From: Buxus sempervirens
Taxonomy: Eukaryota; Streptophyta; Magnoliopsida; Buxales; Buxaceae
Direction: 5' to 3'
DNA length: 64,000 nt
NCBI GenBank assembly: GCA_947561395.2
Contig: OX387183.1
Span: 59,441,915-59,505,914, forward strand
Positions 37,101 to 47,689 of the stretch are shown in pieces; the stretch's first letter is position 1, and each line of letters begins with the position of its first letter. Below the pieces are notes generated by a model. That model worked only from the letters and a program-made list of their open reading frames with translations. It had not been told where the DNA came from and did not search any database. Both the position numbers and the translations under genes were made by a program.

Positions 37101-39044
37101 ATTGAGTTCAAGCCCATTAAGGTAATATGATTTTTTCAGACTCAAGCTTGACTTGTGAGCCCAATTACTAAACATCTCATGCGAACTATCCCAAGACAGA
37201 CTTAAGCTAGAGTCAGACTTAAGTTCGTCTGGCTCATTAAATGCCCTAATAATATGTCAATGTTTACTCAGTTGCTTGTAAACTTGAACTTATAAAAAAA
37301 AAATTTAATGATTTTAGAAAGCAAATAAACAAATCAAGAAATTGCTTGCTGACCAATTTTCTTGTAAAATTATTTATTTATTTACTTTTTTAAACTTGAT
37401 GCATACAACGTATTCTAGAATAGCAGAGAATGTTGACATTTTTCTTTTGTCTTTTGCTTACTTTTTATCCCCCTTTTTTTTACCACAATTGTATGTGTAT
37501 GCTTCACCGAAGTTCCTGTACAGGTACCTCTAAAAAGTTCATGGAAAGCATTCTGCCCGGGAGCTACCCCAAATAATTCAAGAAGAAACTCTGCATGCTC
37601 TAAAAGAGTGGGAAGAAGCATATCTCCTGCATCTTGCATTTCAGGTTCAGATTCTGAGGCTTCAAGAAGCCATTGTTTTTCCAGTCCAACTCCAATTGTC
37701 AGAAATCTTTTTTCAGGATCTCCTGATCATGCTTACTGTTACAAAAATGAAGCATCCCTTGATTTTCCTGCAGAAGAAATCACTGGTAAATCTGTTTCAC
37801 ACCCTGTTGGAATATAATTAGTTTACTTTGTTGACCCAGCTCAATTCCACAAGGTTAGTTATGGTTGGAGACTTGGCGTCTGATGACATCCATGCTTTTC
37901 TATCATTATATGAGCCCCAGTGAGTGCATCTGTTAGGATAGAAGAGGATTAATACTCAAACCGATGGAGTTTGGAATTTCAGATTAAGTATTGCATATCA
38001 TAGAGATTAATCTAAAATTTGAATTATTGGATCATTCAATCAGAATGTTATTTAATCCTGCTGATATTCAAGTGTTGGAAATTGGAACCCAGAACGGTTG
38101 GTCCAGATTTGAGACCCCAAAATTCATTTTTCTGGGGTGATGGTTTTTTTCTTGGTTCAATGGTCTGGTGAAGTGGTAACAATTTCTTTTATTTTTATTT
38201 GTTTCTTTTTTCCCTTTTTATTTTTATAATTTTTGTGTGCATCTGGGTATAAGTATGATTTTTTTTGCCTTTGTTGTTGGACCATGTATTTAACTACTTT
38301 GTCCAGTATTTATGTGATGCAATGACACTAGCTGTTTATCCATGAAATATATTCTTTTCAGGAGGATCATTGATTTCTACTGATTCTCCACCTTTAGTGG
38401 AAAAGCCTAATCAATCGGGTCCTGCACAGTTTGATGGAACTGAAATGGATGAGAATTTGAATGTCTTTCCTTATGAACAGTTAAAAGTAACATCAAACAA
38501 CCCCATATTGGGCATAGATGTGACCAAAAGAGAGGTACTCCCTTCTACATTTATCTTCGCATGTTTGCTTGATCAGTGCATAGTTTGATTTAAATAAACT
38601 TGATGAAGAATTTGTCTATCTGAAGATTTTGAATACCTATGAATTAATAATAAAAACAAATGATATAGTATTACTTCACTTTGTAGGCATGTATTGGTTC
38701 ACTTTTTTACTTGTGACCAATCCCTCATGTATGTGTAATCATCATCATGATAATCAGTCTTTCCTTCATGTTGGTCCATTTATGTAATTTTTTTGTTTTT
38801 GTTATGCATTGCCATTACATGCATCTGAGATTGTTGGAGTTGTGGTACAAGTCGATCCTGTAGCCTTTACTTTCTATGTTAGCATCAGTGTACTTCAATC
38901 TAAATTAAAGCATTTTCTAATGATACCTAGGCATATTTGTCCAATGAAGAGTTCCAAGAGAAGTTTGGTATGACAAGGAAAGCCTTTTATGAGCTGCCTA
39001 AATGGAGACAGAACAAGCACAAGATGTCTCTTCATCTTTTCTAG
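12756..39044 (+). CDS. VLN1: Villin-1-like actin-bundling protein, 22 coding exons, 922 aa
   Basis: Coding exons: 12756-12811, 13520-13619, 13778-13846, 14346-14582, 15199-15376, 15454-15580, 15998-16163, 17372-17522, 17611-17696, 17799-17954, 19571-19639, 27009-27077, 27199-27336, 30188-30316, 30568-30715, 30872-30882, 31516-31656, 32122-32247, 34427-34489, 37524-37785, 38362-38534, 38931-39044. All introns are GT-AG and phases join without a stop, giving 922 residues against about 910 for Arabidopsis VLN1. Six gelsolin repeats cover about residues 1-740 (for example [62 protein letters not shown]). A Ser-rich linker follows, then a headpiece (about 860-922) ending [14 protein letters not shown]. 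Villins bundle actin filaments in the cytoplasm. VLN1 in Arabidopsis is reported calcium-insensitive, and the tail here likewise lacks the usual KKEKGLF ending. The 6th-repeat and linker assignments come from alignment by eye. Introns hold many transposons; splice sites look intact. Confidence 0.95.
18230..18415 (+). mobile_element. RTE-type LINE 3' fragment in villin intron
   Basis: The translation contains [14 protein letters not shown], then after stops a [16 protein letters not shown] reading, and the fragment ends in a tgatgatgatg run. This is the C-terminal tail and TGA-type microsatellite end typical of plant RTE-clade LINEs. Several in-frame stops show it is an old fragment. Related copies lie at about 32.8, 47.7 and 63.2 kb. 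Confidence 0.7.
20113..21640. repeat. AAT/AAC-rich low-complexity block with a duplicated segment, inside the Helitron
   Basis: The block consists largely of aataacaataataacgaag-like trinucleotide-rich DNA. Segments 20121-20207 and 21072-21183 (catcaaggagcatgactaa...) and segments 20449-20567 and 21311-21427 (gcaatagatataagcat...) are diverged direct copies spaced about 860-950 bp apart, so an approximately 0.9-kb unit was duplicated. Long open frames here are low-complexity translations, not genes. Confidence 0.75.
21724..21848. repeat. 63-bp tandem duplication inside the Helitron
   Basis: Units start at 21724 (gcctctggtttcagtgacct) and 21787 (gcctctgatttcagtcaact), and both continue with cacatggtcaaatacccctt. 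Only a few substitutions separate them. Confidence 0.85.
22433..22733. repeat. 152-bp tandem duplication inside the Helitron
   Basis: Units start at 22433 and 22585. Both contain ctcagccaaataaagacaca, then an aaacggatgctgcaccaaaa block and an aatgcacaaaagagtcggt end. They are nearly identical, so the duplication is more recent than the block at 20.1-21.4 kb. Confidence 0.88.
25065..25108 (+). repeat. T19-G25 homopolymer junction
   Basis: A run of 19 T (25065-25083) passes directly into a run of 25 G (25084-25108), followed by tgttgttggtggg. It lies in villin intron 11, about 100 bp upstream of the accD-like fragment. Exact run lengths are likely to be unreliable. Confidence 0.85.
25212..25503 (+). 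pseudogene. accD: Nuclear copy of the plastid accD 3' end (NUPT)
   Basis: The frame contains [20 protein letters not shown], then [24 protein letters not shown] and the terminal [16 protein letters not shown]. This is the C-terminal carboxyltransferase part of plastid acetyl-CoA carboxylase beta subunit (about 95 residues of a roughly 500-residue protein). In plastids accD makes malonyl-CoA for fatty acid synthesis. Here it sits deep in a nuclear intron without its N-terminal two thirds or a promoter, so it is a plastid-derived insertion, not a gene. The reading frame has stayed open despite several changes at conserved positions. Sequence just upstream (25130-25210) is not clearly accD-like, so the left border is approximate. 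Confidence 0.85.
27337..30187. other. Villin intron 13, no recognisable gene
   Basis: This is a 2.85-kb AT-rich intron. A short diverged tandem repeat occurs at about 28106-28185 (atgagcaaagtcataaa twice). Around 29340-29640 the motif gtgacctgagaa and variants recur, and 28620-28700 has cggtcaccgatagtgacc. These could be a decayed LTR, but ends and duplications were not found. Confidence 0.4.
32396..34369. mobile_element. Non-autonomous hAT-like element in villin intron 18
   Basis: The left end reads taggggtggcagtgggc and the right end, reverse-complemented, taaggggtagcagtgggcc, a short hAT-style inverted repeat. Both are followed inwards by GC-richer ggcctggcagg/gcccagcc subterminal sequence. 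The flanking 8-mers do not match, so the target duplication has decayed or one end is misplaced. The interior holds a minus-strand LINE remnant (about 32840-33160) and unrecognised AT-rich DNA; no transposase was seen. Confidence 0.6.
32840..33160 (-). mobile_element. RTE-type LINE remnant (minus strand)
   Basis: The minus-strand translation gives [20 protein letters not shown] and further on RRMRGRPKE, matching the segment after the reverse transcriptase in RTE-type LINEs (compare the copy at 47.8-48.0 kb). It is heavily mutated and sits inside the hAT-like element 32396-34369. Confidence 0.6.
34490..37523. other. Villin intron 19, no recognisable gene
   Basis: This is a 3.0-kb intron. The segments 34870-34935 and 35400-35545 share ggcctcaaggca/ccttaaggtgtg-like words and may be decayed repeat DNA. 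Near 36316-36350 a gggttagggttagtatatat stretch followed by taaccctaatt looks promoter- or LTR-like, but no element ends could be fixed. Confidence 0.35.
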
Positions 39045-39600
39045 GTATTGAGGCCAGATGAATGCACAGGTGATTCTGTTTGTTGATAAAGAAAAGCAAA
39101 AACCATTGCTCTTTTTTGTGTGCACGTGTGTGTGGAACATTATGAAATTCATTAGAGCCTTCATGATCAATCTCAAATCACTTGAGACTCAATGTCAATC
39201 TTGGAACATTGTCGAGTCTGCAGAAAGAACATAGCTCAGTCTCACAGGAAAGAAACAAAGTGGTCTTGATTTGAAATATCTTCTTTGAACCTGTTTGGAA
39301 TGCCGGGGAAAAGAGGAATTTTAGAAGACTAAAGTGGTCTTTAATCGAAGAAACTCCTGTAAATTTGGTGCAGCTACGATTGTCGTTATAACTAATTTTT
39401 GAACAGTGCACACTGCATCAGATACGGCAATCCTGTTTCACAGCTCCATCGGAGATGGTGGCTACTTGTGCTGGCAATACCTTTAGCCCGCCCATCAATT
39501 CTGAATTACTAGGCTAATAACACTCTTGGATCTGGAACTTATGCCCAATCCCTTCAATCTAAGAAAAATAAAATGCAGAAATATTAAAACAATAAAAGTC
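39045..39600 (+). other. VLN1: Villin 3' UTR and probable polyadenylation region
   Basis: Sequence after the stop at 39042-39044 has no further coding potential. A possible signal (aaaataaaatg near 39565, then aacaataaaagtcc near 39590) lies about 520-550 bp downstream. The 3' end is inferred from motifs only. Confidence 0.35.
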
Positions 39601-39948
39601 CCCAAACTCTGTTGAAAATGCCTGAGTAATGGGCAAGTTATTTTCAAATTTCAATTACCCCTTTCGGTTGACTGCTAAATTTTTTGTTATTTTATTTTAT
39701 GAGATTCATGAACGAGTATAATTTTTTTCAGTACCGTTGATAACAGAAATAATAATAATAAATTTCCGAATTACTAGTACAATTATCAAGCTTATTCAAT
39801 AAAAACGACCCATTGTAGAGTGCTCTAGTTAATGTGTCAATTATAGCGAAGCTTCTCAGATCCATCTGCAGAGGCTAAACTACCGCCAATTTAGAAGAAA
39901 GTCAAGTTATCCGTGTGAAAACAATCTCTGTTATAATGTTTGTTTTTT

Positions 39949-40145
39949 AATGAAATCATCTGCCGCAAGACACTGCAGCTACCCTAACATGAAATGCTGT
40001 CGCGTACAGCATCTCACAGCCTGTGTTTTCACATTTTTCAATATGAAAATACATTTTCACATTTAAAAACATAGGCCGTGCATGTGGCAACATCGCATGA
40101 CAACTTCAGTGTACCGCAAGGTCTTACGGCAGACAATTTCATTCC
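39949..40145. mobile_element. Mutator-type MITE (family B, copy 1)
   Basis: The ends are inverted: left aatgaaatcatctgccgcaa and right, reverse-complemented, aatgaaattgtctgccgtaa. A second, inner pair of inverted words (gctgt-gcatctcacagcctgtg against aacataggccgtgcatgtgg) makes most of the element self-complementary. Its end sequence resembles the MITE at 47197-47389. No clear target duplication was found. It lies between the convergent 3' ends of villin and the basic protein gene. Confidence 0.6.
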
Positions 40146-40619
40146 AATTCCATAAGGTTACTCCTTTTACCACGAGGAAAAAGCAAGTACATGATCACAG
40201 GAGGAATAACTTGCGTAAAATGAAACATTTGCAACCTGCATGCCACCCATTCTACACCACCACCTGCAATGCAGCCTTTAAATACGTCTGTGGTTTAAGC
40301 GGTTTAAGGAGTGAACGGAAGGGGAAGGTCACATCGATACAATCACCAGTTACAATATTTATAATTTTCTGTAGATAGTTCTCGATCCTTCATAGTACAA
40401 TGATGAGCAGGAAAAATGGTTCAGCATATCACCACGCCAAAATTGCATAGCCAGCCTATCTCATCATCTATACATAAATCTTAAACATATCTGCTGTCGG
40501 CTCCTTTGTAAACCGGTCCTTCATCACCTGCTGGTCAAGTTTTCAAGCAAAAATAGGACATCGGTCCATTCTAATAGTGCACAAAACCAGATAAGATACC
40601 GGAGGTCAGATTCCATATA

Positions 40620-43600
40620 TCACCTACCATGCTGGCTAGTGGCGGGTGATGATCGGACCCCTTTCTCACTACCCAGATCATCTTCAACTTCACTTACGTC
40701 TAAATAAAGGTTGTTGTTGTTGACACTCTGCTCGGAACTGGCATTACTACTTGTAGCAAGAGGAGAGTCTGAAACGCTAACCGTCCTGCTCCTTGTGGGT
40801 CCTGACCTTATGCTGTACATGGAGGAAGCTGGAATGTTTGTCATTAATGGGCGTAGGCTGCCTGGAATGCTTCGTCTTATGTCCTGATCAAAGAAAAATC
40901 TATTCATCAATGTATGATCAGCCAAATCTAATTAGTCATTGGTTCTCGTTCCAACCTTTCAAAGGTACTACAGCATTATATAACAACATGCAAGAATGCT
41001 ATAACAAATTTATCCGATAACGTGGATAAAACTCAAATGCCAGGTTTATCCCAACTAGCTAGATTCAAGGGCTTGTAAGCAGAACCAACCACCAACAAAG
41101 TAACAGGCACACTGCATAATCATGATTGGTGTACCAGAGCAAGTCGTGGTGTCCAATATCTCAATGGCCCTGACATGGATTCATAAATCTGTCCTATCAT
41201 GTTGGGTTGATATGGAATCCATTGGTTTGAATACCTAATCTATAACCTCCATGCATTGGTAGAATACCCCCTTTTTCCACCATTTATGTGCATGTTATAT
41301 CTCTCGTTAGGGAGTATGAATACAATGCAAAATGGAAAGATGTGCTTACCATATGCCTCATAGCCATATCTAGAGATTTCTTGGAGAGTGTTCTTCCAAA
41401 GCCTGAGCTGTCTGGCATTGACGAAGACTTCCCTCCATGGTTAGCATTCGTGGAACGGTGGTTATCTTGCTTCGGAGGTGCCAGTTTTCGCATGTTTATC
41501 ACTCTTTCGACCATCTTGGTACCTATTAGAACAGGGCTCACATTATCGGTGCCATTGGAATATGTTCGACTAACTGCAGGAACAGAGCTTCCACTGTTAT
41601 GGATACTGCCATTAGGAACCCGTCCTCTTGAAGGAGAGCACGATTGCCGCCTTGGTCTTCCACCAGAACCAGCTTCAACAGAAGATGATCGAGCACTGGG
41701 TGCTCCAGGCCTTCCCCTGGAGGCAGAAGCTGGTCTTTCAGGCATTGATGTCCTCAAATTTGGGGGTGCATCAAGTGAAAAGCCAGGCATCTCAGAGGGT
41801 TTCCATGGTCTAGATTTTACTGTTGGGGAAGTGCCACGTGACAGCACTGGGTTTTTTGTCGTTGTTGTGGGACTTGACTTGGTAACCAAAGAAGTACAGC
41901 CAGGGGGAGCAGACACACTAGGTACACTTGATGGGTTTGACGGTCGACGTGTTGGTGTTGCTGATCGTGATGTGGACTTGGGTGCTGATACCGAAGGTCT
42001 TGTTGTCGGAGTAGAAGATCTAGCAGCAGATCTAGCAGAAGGTGTGGAGGATCTTGCAGGAGGAGCTGCAGGCTTAGAGGAAGGCAAAGAGGCCCGTGAA
42101 GTAGGTGTGGAAGGTCTGGCTGTTTTAGCTGTTGTGGTTAGTGTAGGACGTCCAGTTGGTGTCGCAGGTCTAGATGCAGTTGAACCTGGGCCCCCTGATG
42201 ATGAGGGCCTGCGAATTGCACCAGAAGAGTTTAATCCAGGAGACGAAATTGGTTGCTTGGACACTAAGCTGCCCTTTGAAGTTGGCTCTGCCTGAGGATT
42301 TGCTAACTGCAACAACAGTAAATACATGGCACGAAAGCATGAATCAGTGACTTCAAAGAGAATAAGAACTGGTGAATTCCAAACAAACAACTACATTGCA
42401 AAAGTGCTCTTTTGACATACAAAAGCAATGAAGAATACTTTGAGAAGAAGCACTTTTATTAGATATAATAGATTTCAATCATTGACACAACACAAATAAG
42501 CTTCTAAGATTTTGTTTTTCTCTCTTTGAGCAGGTCATACAATGTTTTCTGCTAAAAGATGTGAAGAACACAACAGAAAAATTTTTTTTATGATAATTAA
42601 GATACAAGGAAACTGAAATTCTTTCTCACAGTAGAGAGATTATAATCTAAGTGTTGAAAACATAAGCATATGGCAAATGCATGAGGATGAACCTATCAAC
42701 TACAAAAATTCAAAATGTTTACTTTCTCGGAACTTGGATATATGTAATGAACTTGGATAGATTACAATTGAAGCATTGATTATGAACATACACTACACAT
42801 TGAGGCTGTCTATTTGTAGATAATTGTTGAAGTCTACAAAAGTCCTATAGATTCTTCAACAAGAAAAATGGACTTGGAGGAACAATGATATGATCATTTT
42901 TATGATAATCGGTGATGTTAAACTTCACAACACGCATTTTGAATGAATAAAAATCAAATAAAAAAAGTCAAAGGCCTGATTAAAGCATCTAAAGAAAGTT
43001 TATTACCCTTGATTTCAGCACAGTGGGGCGAGCTTTGGGAGTTCCAACCTGACTCATAATGGTTTTCTGTGATTCCATCTCTAATGAAGGAAAGAGAGGG
43101 GTACCAGGTGGTGTAAGAAGCCTAGGAAACAAAAAGAGGACACCAATAAATAAATATGTAACAGACATCTGATTTCCACCTGATCACATTGAACATGAAG
43201 CAAGACTTGAATCCATAATATTTCACATAAAAATTGGGAAAACCATTGTTACACATATATAAATCCATCCATGCATTATCAGCCATACGTTCTTTTGAAT
43301 AATCAAGAAGGATGCTTCTCCTTATGTAACCAAAATGTAATCTGTCAATGGTGAAGAATACAATATAACAAGTCACTGAAAACATAAAACTGTGGAGAAT
43401 GAAGATGGAAAATAAATTGGGAAGATCATTTGCTTATTCGTTATGTATAATGAGATAGTAAATAAATTTGTAAATTATTTTATTATTCATTGTGTACTAT
43501 TACATTCAAAACCTTTCTCGTAATGATTTGGTGTTATGTCAGACTTCATATAATCTTCATACATTCAAAACTTTTCTCGTAACGGTGTCACATTGTATCC

Positions 43601-45212
43601 ATCTCCATGCTAGGTGCTAAACAGTTGATATAAATTTCTCTTTTCCCATTTTATGCCAGTGAGTAAGCAAAAGAATAAGGGGAGCTTCAACAAGAAAGTC
43701 ATCCAAAGTTGATACTCCAGAGACTCTTCAAAAGGTGACATCTTGTTTGACTATTCTTCTGATTTACAATCCAGGAAAAAACTGTTGTCTATTGTGGATA
43801 ACAGTAACAATAGGGATCCTATTACTGAGTCAAGGAAACAGGATTCAAGGACAAAGGCATACCAACTCGAAGTACCAGAAGCTCCTTAAAGAAATCCTAT
43901 ATGATTGCCATCAGTTACATTGAGAGCAATGTTCCGAAAAATCAGGGAAAAAAAAAAGGCATGGCGGGTTTAAAGTGAAAATAATGAACCATAGCACTTT
44001 GTGTTCATGAAAACCTGGAAAAAGCAAAATATTTTCAACTTGGACCCAAACTATGAAGATAGTGAACCAAAGCCTTATCTAGATCAGTGTCCACAGTGAC
44101 TAAATGAACACCTGCTGCTGGGGAAACATGGTAATACATGAAGCAAATGCAACATCACTGAATGGATGACAGACATTGGTCCTTTACAACCTAATAATAT
44201 GTGCTGTAACTCCAACAAAAGACATTCTAGTCAATCATGTAACCAAGAAGGCCAACAGACTGCATGAGTCTCAATGAAGGAATTGACCATTTATTGCCCA
44301 AGATGTTTCAAACTTTACTTCCTTATTGAGGCACTATTATATCTCTTACATGATCTATCAATAACAGGATCCATCAGTGATATTATATCAAGAAAACAAT
44401 ATATCACAAATAGAAACCAGAGGATCATCATTCATGGATTTAATCAAACAGATATTTATTACAACTAGAGATGGTGGAGATAATAGTCCAAGTTTTCAAT
44501 ACTAGTTTTCTCAGTTTGTTTTTCTTGATAATCACTTCTGTTCCCAACTATGAGATCAATAATGTCCAATACCAATCTTACTTTACTGCAAATCCAAGAG
44601 GTGCTTCCACATTACCAATCATAATCATTTTTATCATTGTCCGAATTTAGGAAATCGTCAGCACCAGTCTTGCGTGAAGGTGCGGATGACATGATCTTGA
44701 AGATTGGGGAAGTGCCAGGTTTAGATCCTGTAACAGTGAAACGTAAGCAACCTAGAGAACCCAATTGCAATACAAAGGCGAGGACCATAATGAAATTAGT
44801 GTACCAAGATTCAAAGGAAATACAAAATTGGTAATGTTATGTAGCCAAATAGGATGGAGCAACAAATGAATTTAAAACAAAAGATTAGAATAATAGCCCA
44901 TATCATCTCACTAAAATGACTAAACTCACGAGCTACAGCACGAAACCGGAAAACTCTACTTCGTAATATAAGACACGAAATCCTAAAATCGACAAGGGAA
45001 TCGAAAAAATGTATACCTAATGGAGCATCAAACTCTTCCGAGTTCTGAAGGAGAAGATTACTCCGCTCCTTCTCGCGTTTTCGCATCTCAAGAAACAAGG
45101 CGAGCTCCTCTTCCTTCTCCTTCATCACCGTCCCAAGGTTCCTCCCTTGCTGCCTCTGCTGTACGGACGCCTGCATTTGAGATTCACGTGCCCTAAAACT
45201 CCGATTCATCAT
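40620..45212 (-). CDS. Basic Ser/Pro/Thr/Arg-rich protein, 5 exons, 547 aa (BPP1/At2g40070-like)
   Basis: Minus-strand coding exons: 45212-45017, 44727-44616, 43121-43007, 42306-41350 and 40883-40620. All introns are GT-AG and the exons join in frame. Two ATGs in a row open the gene (45212 and 45209); relatives start MNRSFRARESQMQ, so the second may be used. The N-terminus has a charged helix, EKEEELALFLEMRKREKER. Exon 2 encodes KTGADDFLNSDNDKNDYDW and exon 3 LLTPPGTPLFPSLEMESQ. Exon 4 (319 residues) is a basic Ser/Thr/Pro/Arg-rich disordered stretch containing SPTVKSRPWKPSEMPGFS and VSPVLIGTKMVERVINMRKL. The C-terminus ends SSPATSQHGR. The order of conserved blocks matches a plant-specific family that includes Arabidopsis At2g40070, which I recall as BPP1, a microtubule-associated protein. 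Cell role is therefore inference. No enzymatic domain is visible. Confidence 0.9.
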
Positions 45213-46394
45213 CGAATCTACGCTCTACGAACCAAAAGAACGGGAAGAACAAAAACAGAAATCTCTAACCTAAAACACAACTTCTCTAGACAAATACAAC
45301 TTCCTCTACAACAAAATGCTCCTCAAACATCCAAAAACAAAATGGCCGGCGATAGATCTGAAGTCCAGCTCGAAAGCTTCCAAAGTGGACATAGAAAACC
45401 GCGTGAATCGCAGCGACATTTCAATAATTTCCAAGACTCGAGGCTGTATAAGCGAAGAAACTCAAAGATCTCTAACGGCAACTTCAGTTCAAACCGCCAC
45501 TCCTCCAAGTTTTTCAAACTCAGTCAGATTTCAAACCGAAAACGTGAGCTCGAAACAAGCGCCATTGCCGCTGAAACAAAGCTAAGACAGAAGTATGACT
45601 CGAGGGAAAGATGGAAGGAGCTATGAAGATTTCAAGAAGGCTATGGAGTTGCAGAAGAGTGAGTGGCATTTCATGATATTTTGAACCCTTTTCGTCCGAA
45701 GTCGGGAAATAGAAACCGTAAGAAGAGGGGGAACACAGGAAGGTCAGGAGCTCATTTCGCTTTTGATTTCTCTCTCTCCCTCGCTTAAAAGCTACGTTTT
45801 CAGGTTATTAAAAACGGAGTAAGAAACAAAATAAAAAAGAACTATTAGTCAAGATAAAATGTCTACATTTCTTAGGATATTTACGAGAACACCCTCCAAA
45901 TTTTGAACTCGCGATCCACACACGTGTAAAGTGCCGACTGGGTGGGAACCCGTAAATTTTCGAAGCAGGCTTTAGCCCTTTTAGTCGGGCTACAAAGCAA
46001 CAAAAATGAAGGAATCTAATCTGCAATTTCCAATTAGTCACTTATAAAGCGACTTACCCGCATTGTAGTTAATTTACGAATGGATTCAGATGCATTTCTC
46101 AAAAAGTGAAAAAAAAATTTTATTCTTCAACACGAAAGAGAGAAAGTTTCAGGGCTAAGGCGATAATGTTTGATTGGTTACAATTAAATCTTTTTTATGG
46201 ATTTAACTGTAGATGATATGAGATATCCCGATAGCCATCCAGGCCACGGCTAAAGTAATTGTTTGCTACATTTCTACTTTTCCTGATCCAATCTTTCAAC
46301 AAACAATGCTTCAATGGCCAAGTCATTTAAGCTGATTAATCACGTAGAGTTCGAAATTTTTAAGTAAATGTAAAATTGAGAAAATTTGAAATAA
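45213..46394. other. Upstream region of the basic protein gene
   Basis: 45213-45780 presumably holds its 5' UTR and promoter, read leftward; it is pyrimidine-rich near 45760-45780 (ctctctctccctcgctt). Plus-strand open frames overlapping 45147-45626 have no recognisable domains and are antisense to exon 1. 45800-46394 shows nothing distinctive. Confidence 0.4.
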
Positions 46395-46842
46395 AAATAA
46401 AAAGGGTAAATTAAATTTACCTCCTTTGAAGTATGCTATAATTACACTTACCTCCCTTGAAGTTTCTAAAATAACATTTTCTCCCTCAGGTTTTTGCGTG
46501 GGTTATAATAACAACCATTTATTAAAGTTTTTGTCAGAGTAGTAATGGTAGTTATTAGAAAAATTTTAATTGATCAAGATTACCCCTTCATAAAGATGAG
46601 AACAAAAATTTTAATGGCCTAAGGCATAACAATCATTTAATTTAAATGTGAGTAATCTTGTCCAGTTAAAATTATTTTACTAACTATCACTACTGTTTTA
46701 ATGGAAACTTCAATAAAAAAAGTGTTATTGTGACACATATATAAATCTCAAGGGAGAAAGTGTTATTTCAGAAACTTCGCGAGAGATAAATGTAATTATA
46801 GCATACCTCAAAGGAGGTAAATGTAATTTACTCAAATAAAAA
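46395..46842. mobile_element. Mutator-type MITE with perfect 9-bp target duplication
   Basis: The element 46404-46833 (430 bp) has long terminal inverted repeats: left gggtaaattaaatttacctc, right (reverse complement) gagtaaattacatttacctc, continuing through gtatgctataattaca for about 80 bp. It is flanked by the identical 9-mer aaataaaaa at 46395-46403 and 46834-46842. Long inverted repeats with a 9-bp duplication are the Mutator/MULE signature. The interior encodes nothing. Confidence 0.9.
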
Positions 46843-47187
46843 TGAATAGAGGTTAAGAGTGAAGAGATTGGGCTAATTCCGTGGTTTTCGGCAAGGAGAG
46901 AGGCATTTGTGCAAGTGAGAGTGAGATAGAGAATTAAAGAAAAGACATGGGCTAGCTGACGACCCTCCTGCACATGCTCCAACATTGACCCTCCGCTACA
47001 AAACGCCGAGAGGGCCTTATCATTCCCTGCAAATTCAAATATCCTTTTCGGGATGTCATTGGACTCGTTGATGTTAGATACGTAATGGGATGTATTGTCA
47101 CAACATCTGACGGTCTTCTTTGAACTCGCTCTGACCAAGTCTGTTTTATGTTGAAGCCGCGTGAATCGTGTGGTTTGAATCGATGCC

Positions 47188-47398
47188 GTCATATACGGGC
47201 TGAAATCGTCTACCGCATATTCATGCGGCGGACGATACCGTCCCTTCAAAAAAATATAAAATTTGAAATGGGAGCCGTTTTTTCAAAAAAAAAATTTGAA
47301 AAATGTGAACCGTGGGAAGGGAGCATCTCACGGTTCACATTTGGGCGGTATCATCTGCCGCATTTTCATGCGGTACACGATTCCATCCTATCATATAC
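47188..47398. mobile_element. Mutator-type MITE (family B, copy 2) with 9-bp duplication
   Basis: The element 47197-47389 (193 bp) has about 46-bp inverted ends: left gggctgaaatcgtctaccgc, right (reverse complement) aggatggaatcgtgtaccgc. Each end contains its own small palindrome ccgcat...atgcgg. Flanks gtcatatac (47188-47196) and atcatatac (47390-47398) agree at 8 of 9 positions. The centre (about 47306-47342) is another hairpin, aaatgtgaaccgtg against cacggttcacattt. End sequences resemble the MITE at 39949-40145. Confidence 0.82.
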
Positions 47399-47689
47399 AT
47401 GAAATAAGTTGTCGAGATATCCTATTTCGAGCCCCTAGTACACGTCCTTGTGCCTTTACCTCAGAGTAAATTTTTGTTAGGTGCGATGGTTGTTTAATAT
47501 AAACCTACAAGCCTTTTTTTCTTCCTCAAGCTAACTAAAAATTCTAACATGACACTGTCCACTGTCGTATATCGTGTGGCATTGTTTTGGGTCAATGAAA
47601 ACTTGACACATTACAATAATTTGATTAAGTAACCGTTCGTTTACTTTGTAACAAGTTTCAATTAATAGTTAACATATAATATATATTGT

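Noticed and set aside
41288-42295. 335-codon plus-strand open frame
   Set aside because: It is exactly antisense to exon 4 of the basic protein gene. The long frame follows from the Ser/Pro/Arg-rich codon pattern on the other strand; it has no recognisable domain.
45147-45626. 159-codon plus-strand frame rich in Arg/Gln/Ser
   Set aside because: It overlaps exon 1 and presumed 5' UTR of the basic protein on the opposite strand and has no homologous motif.
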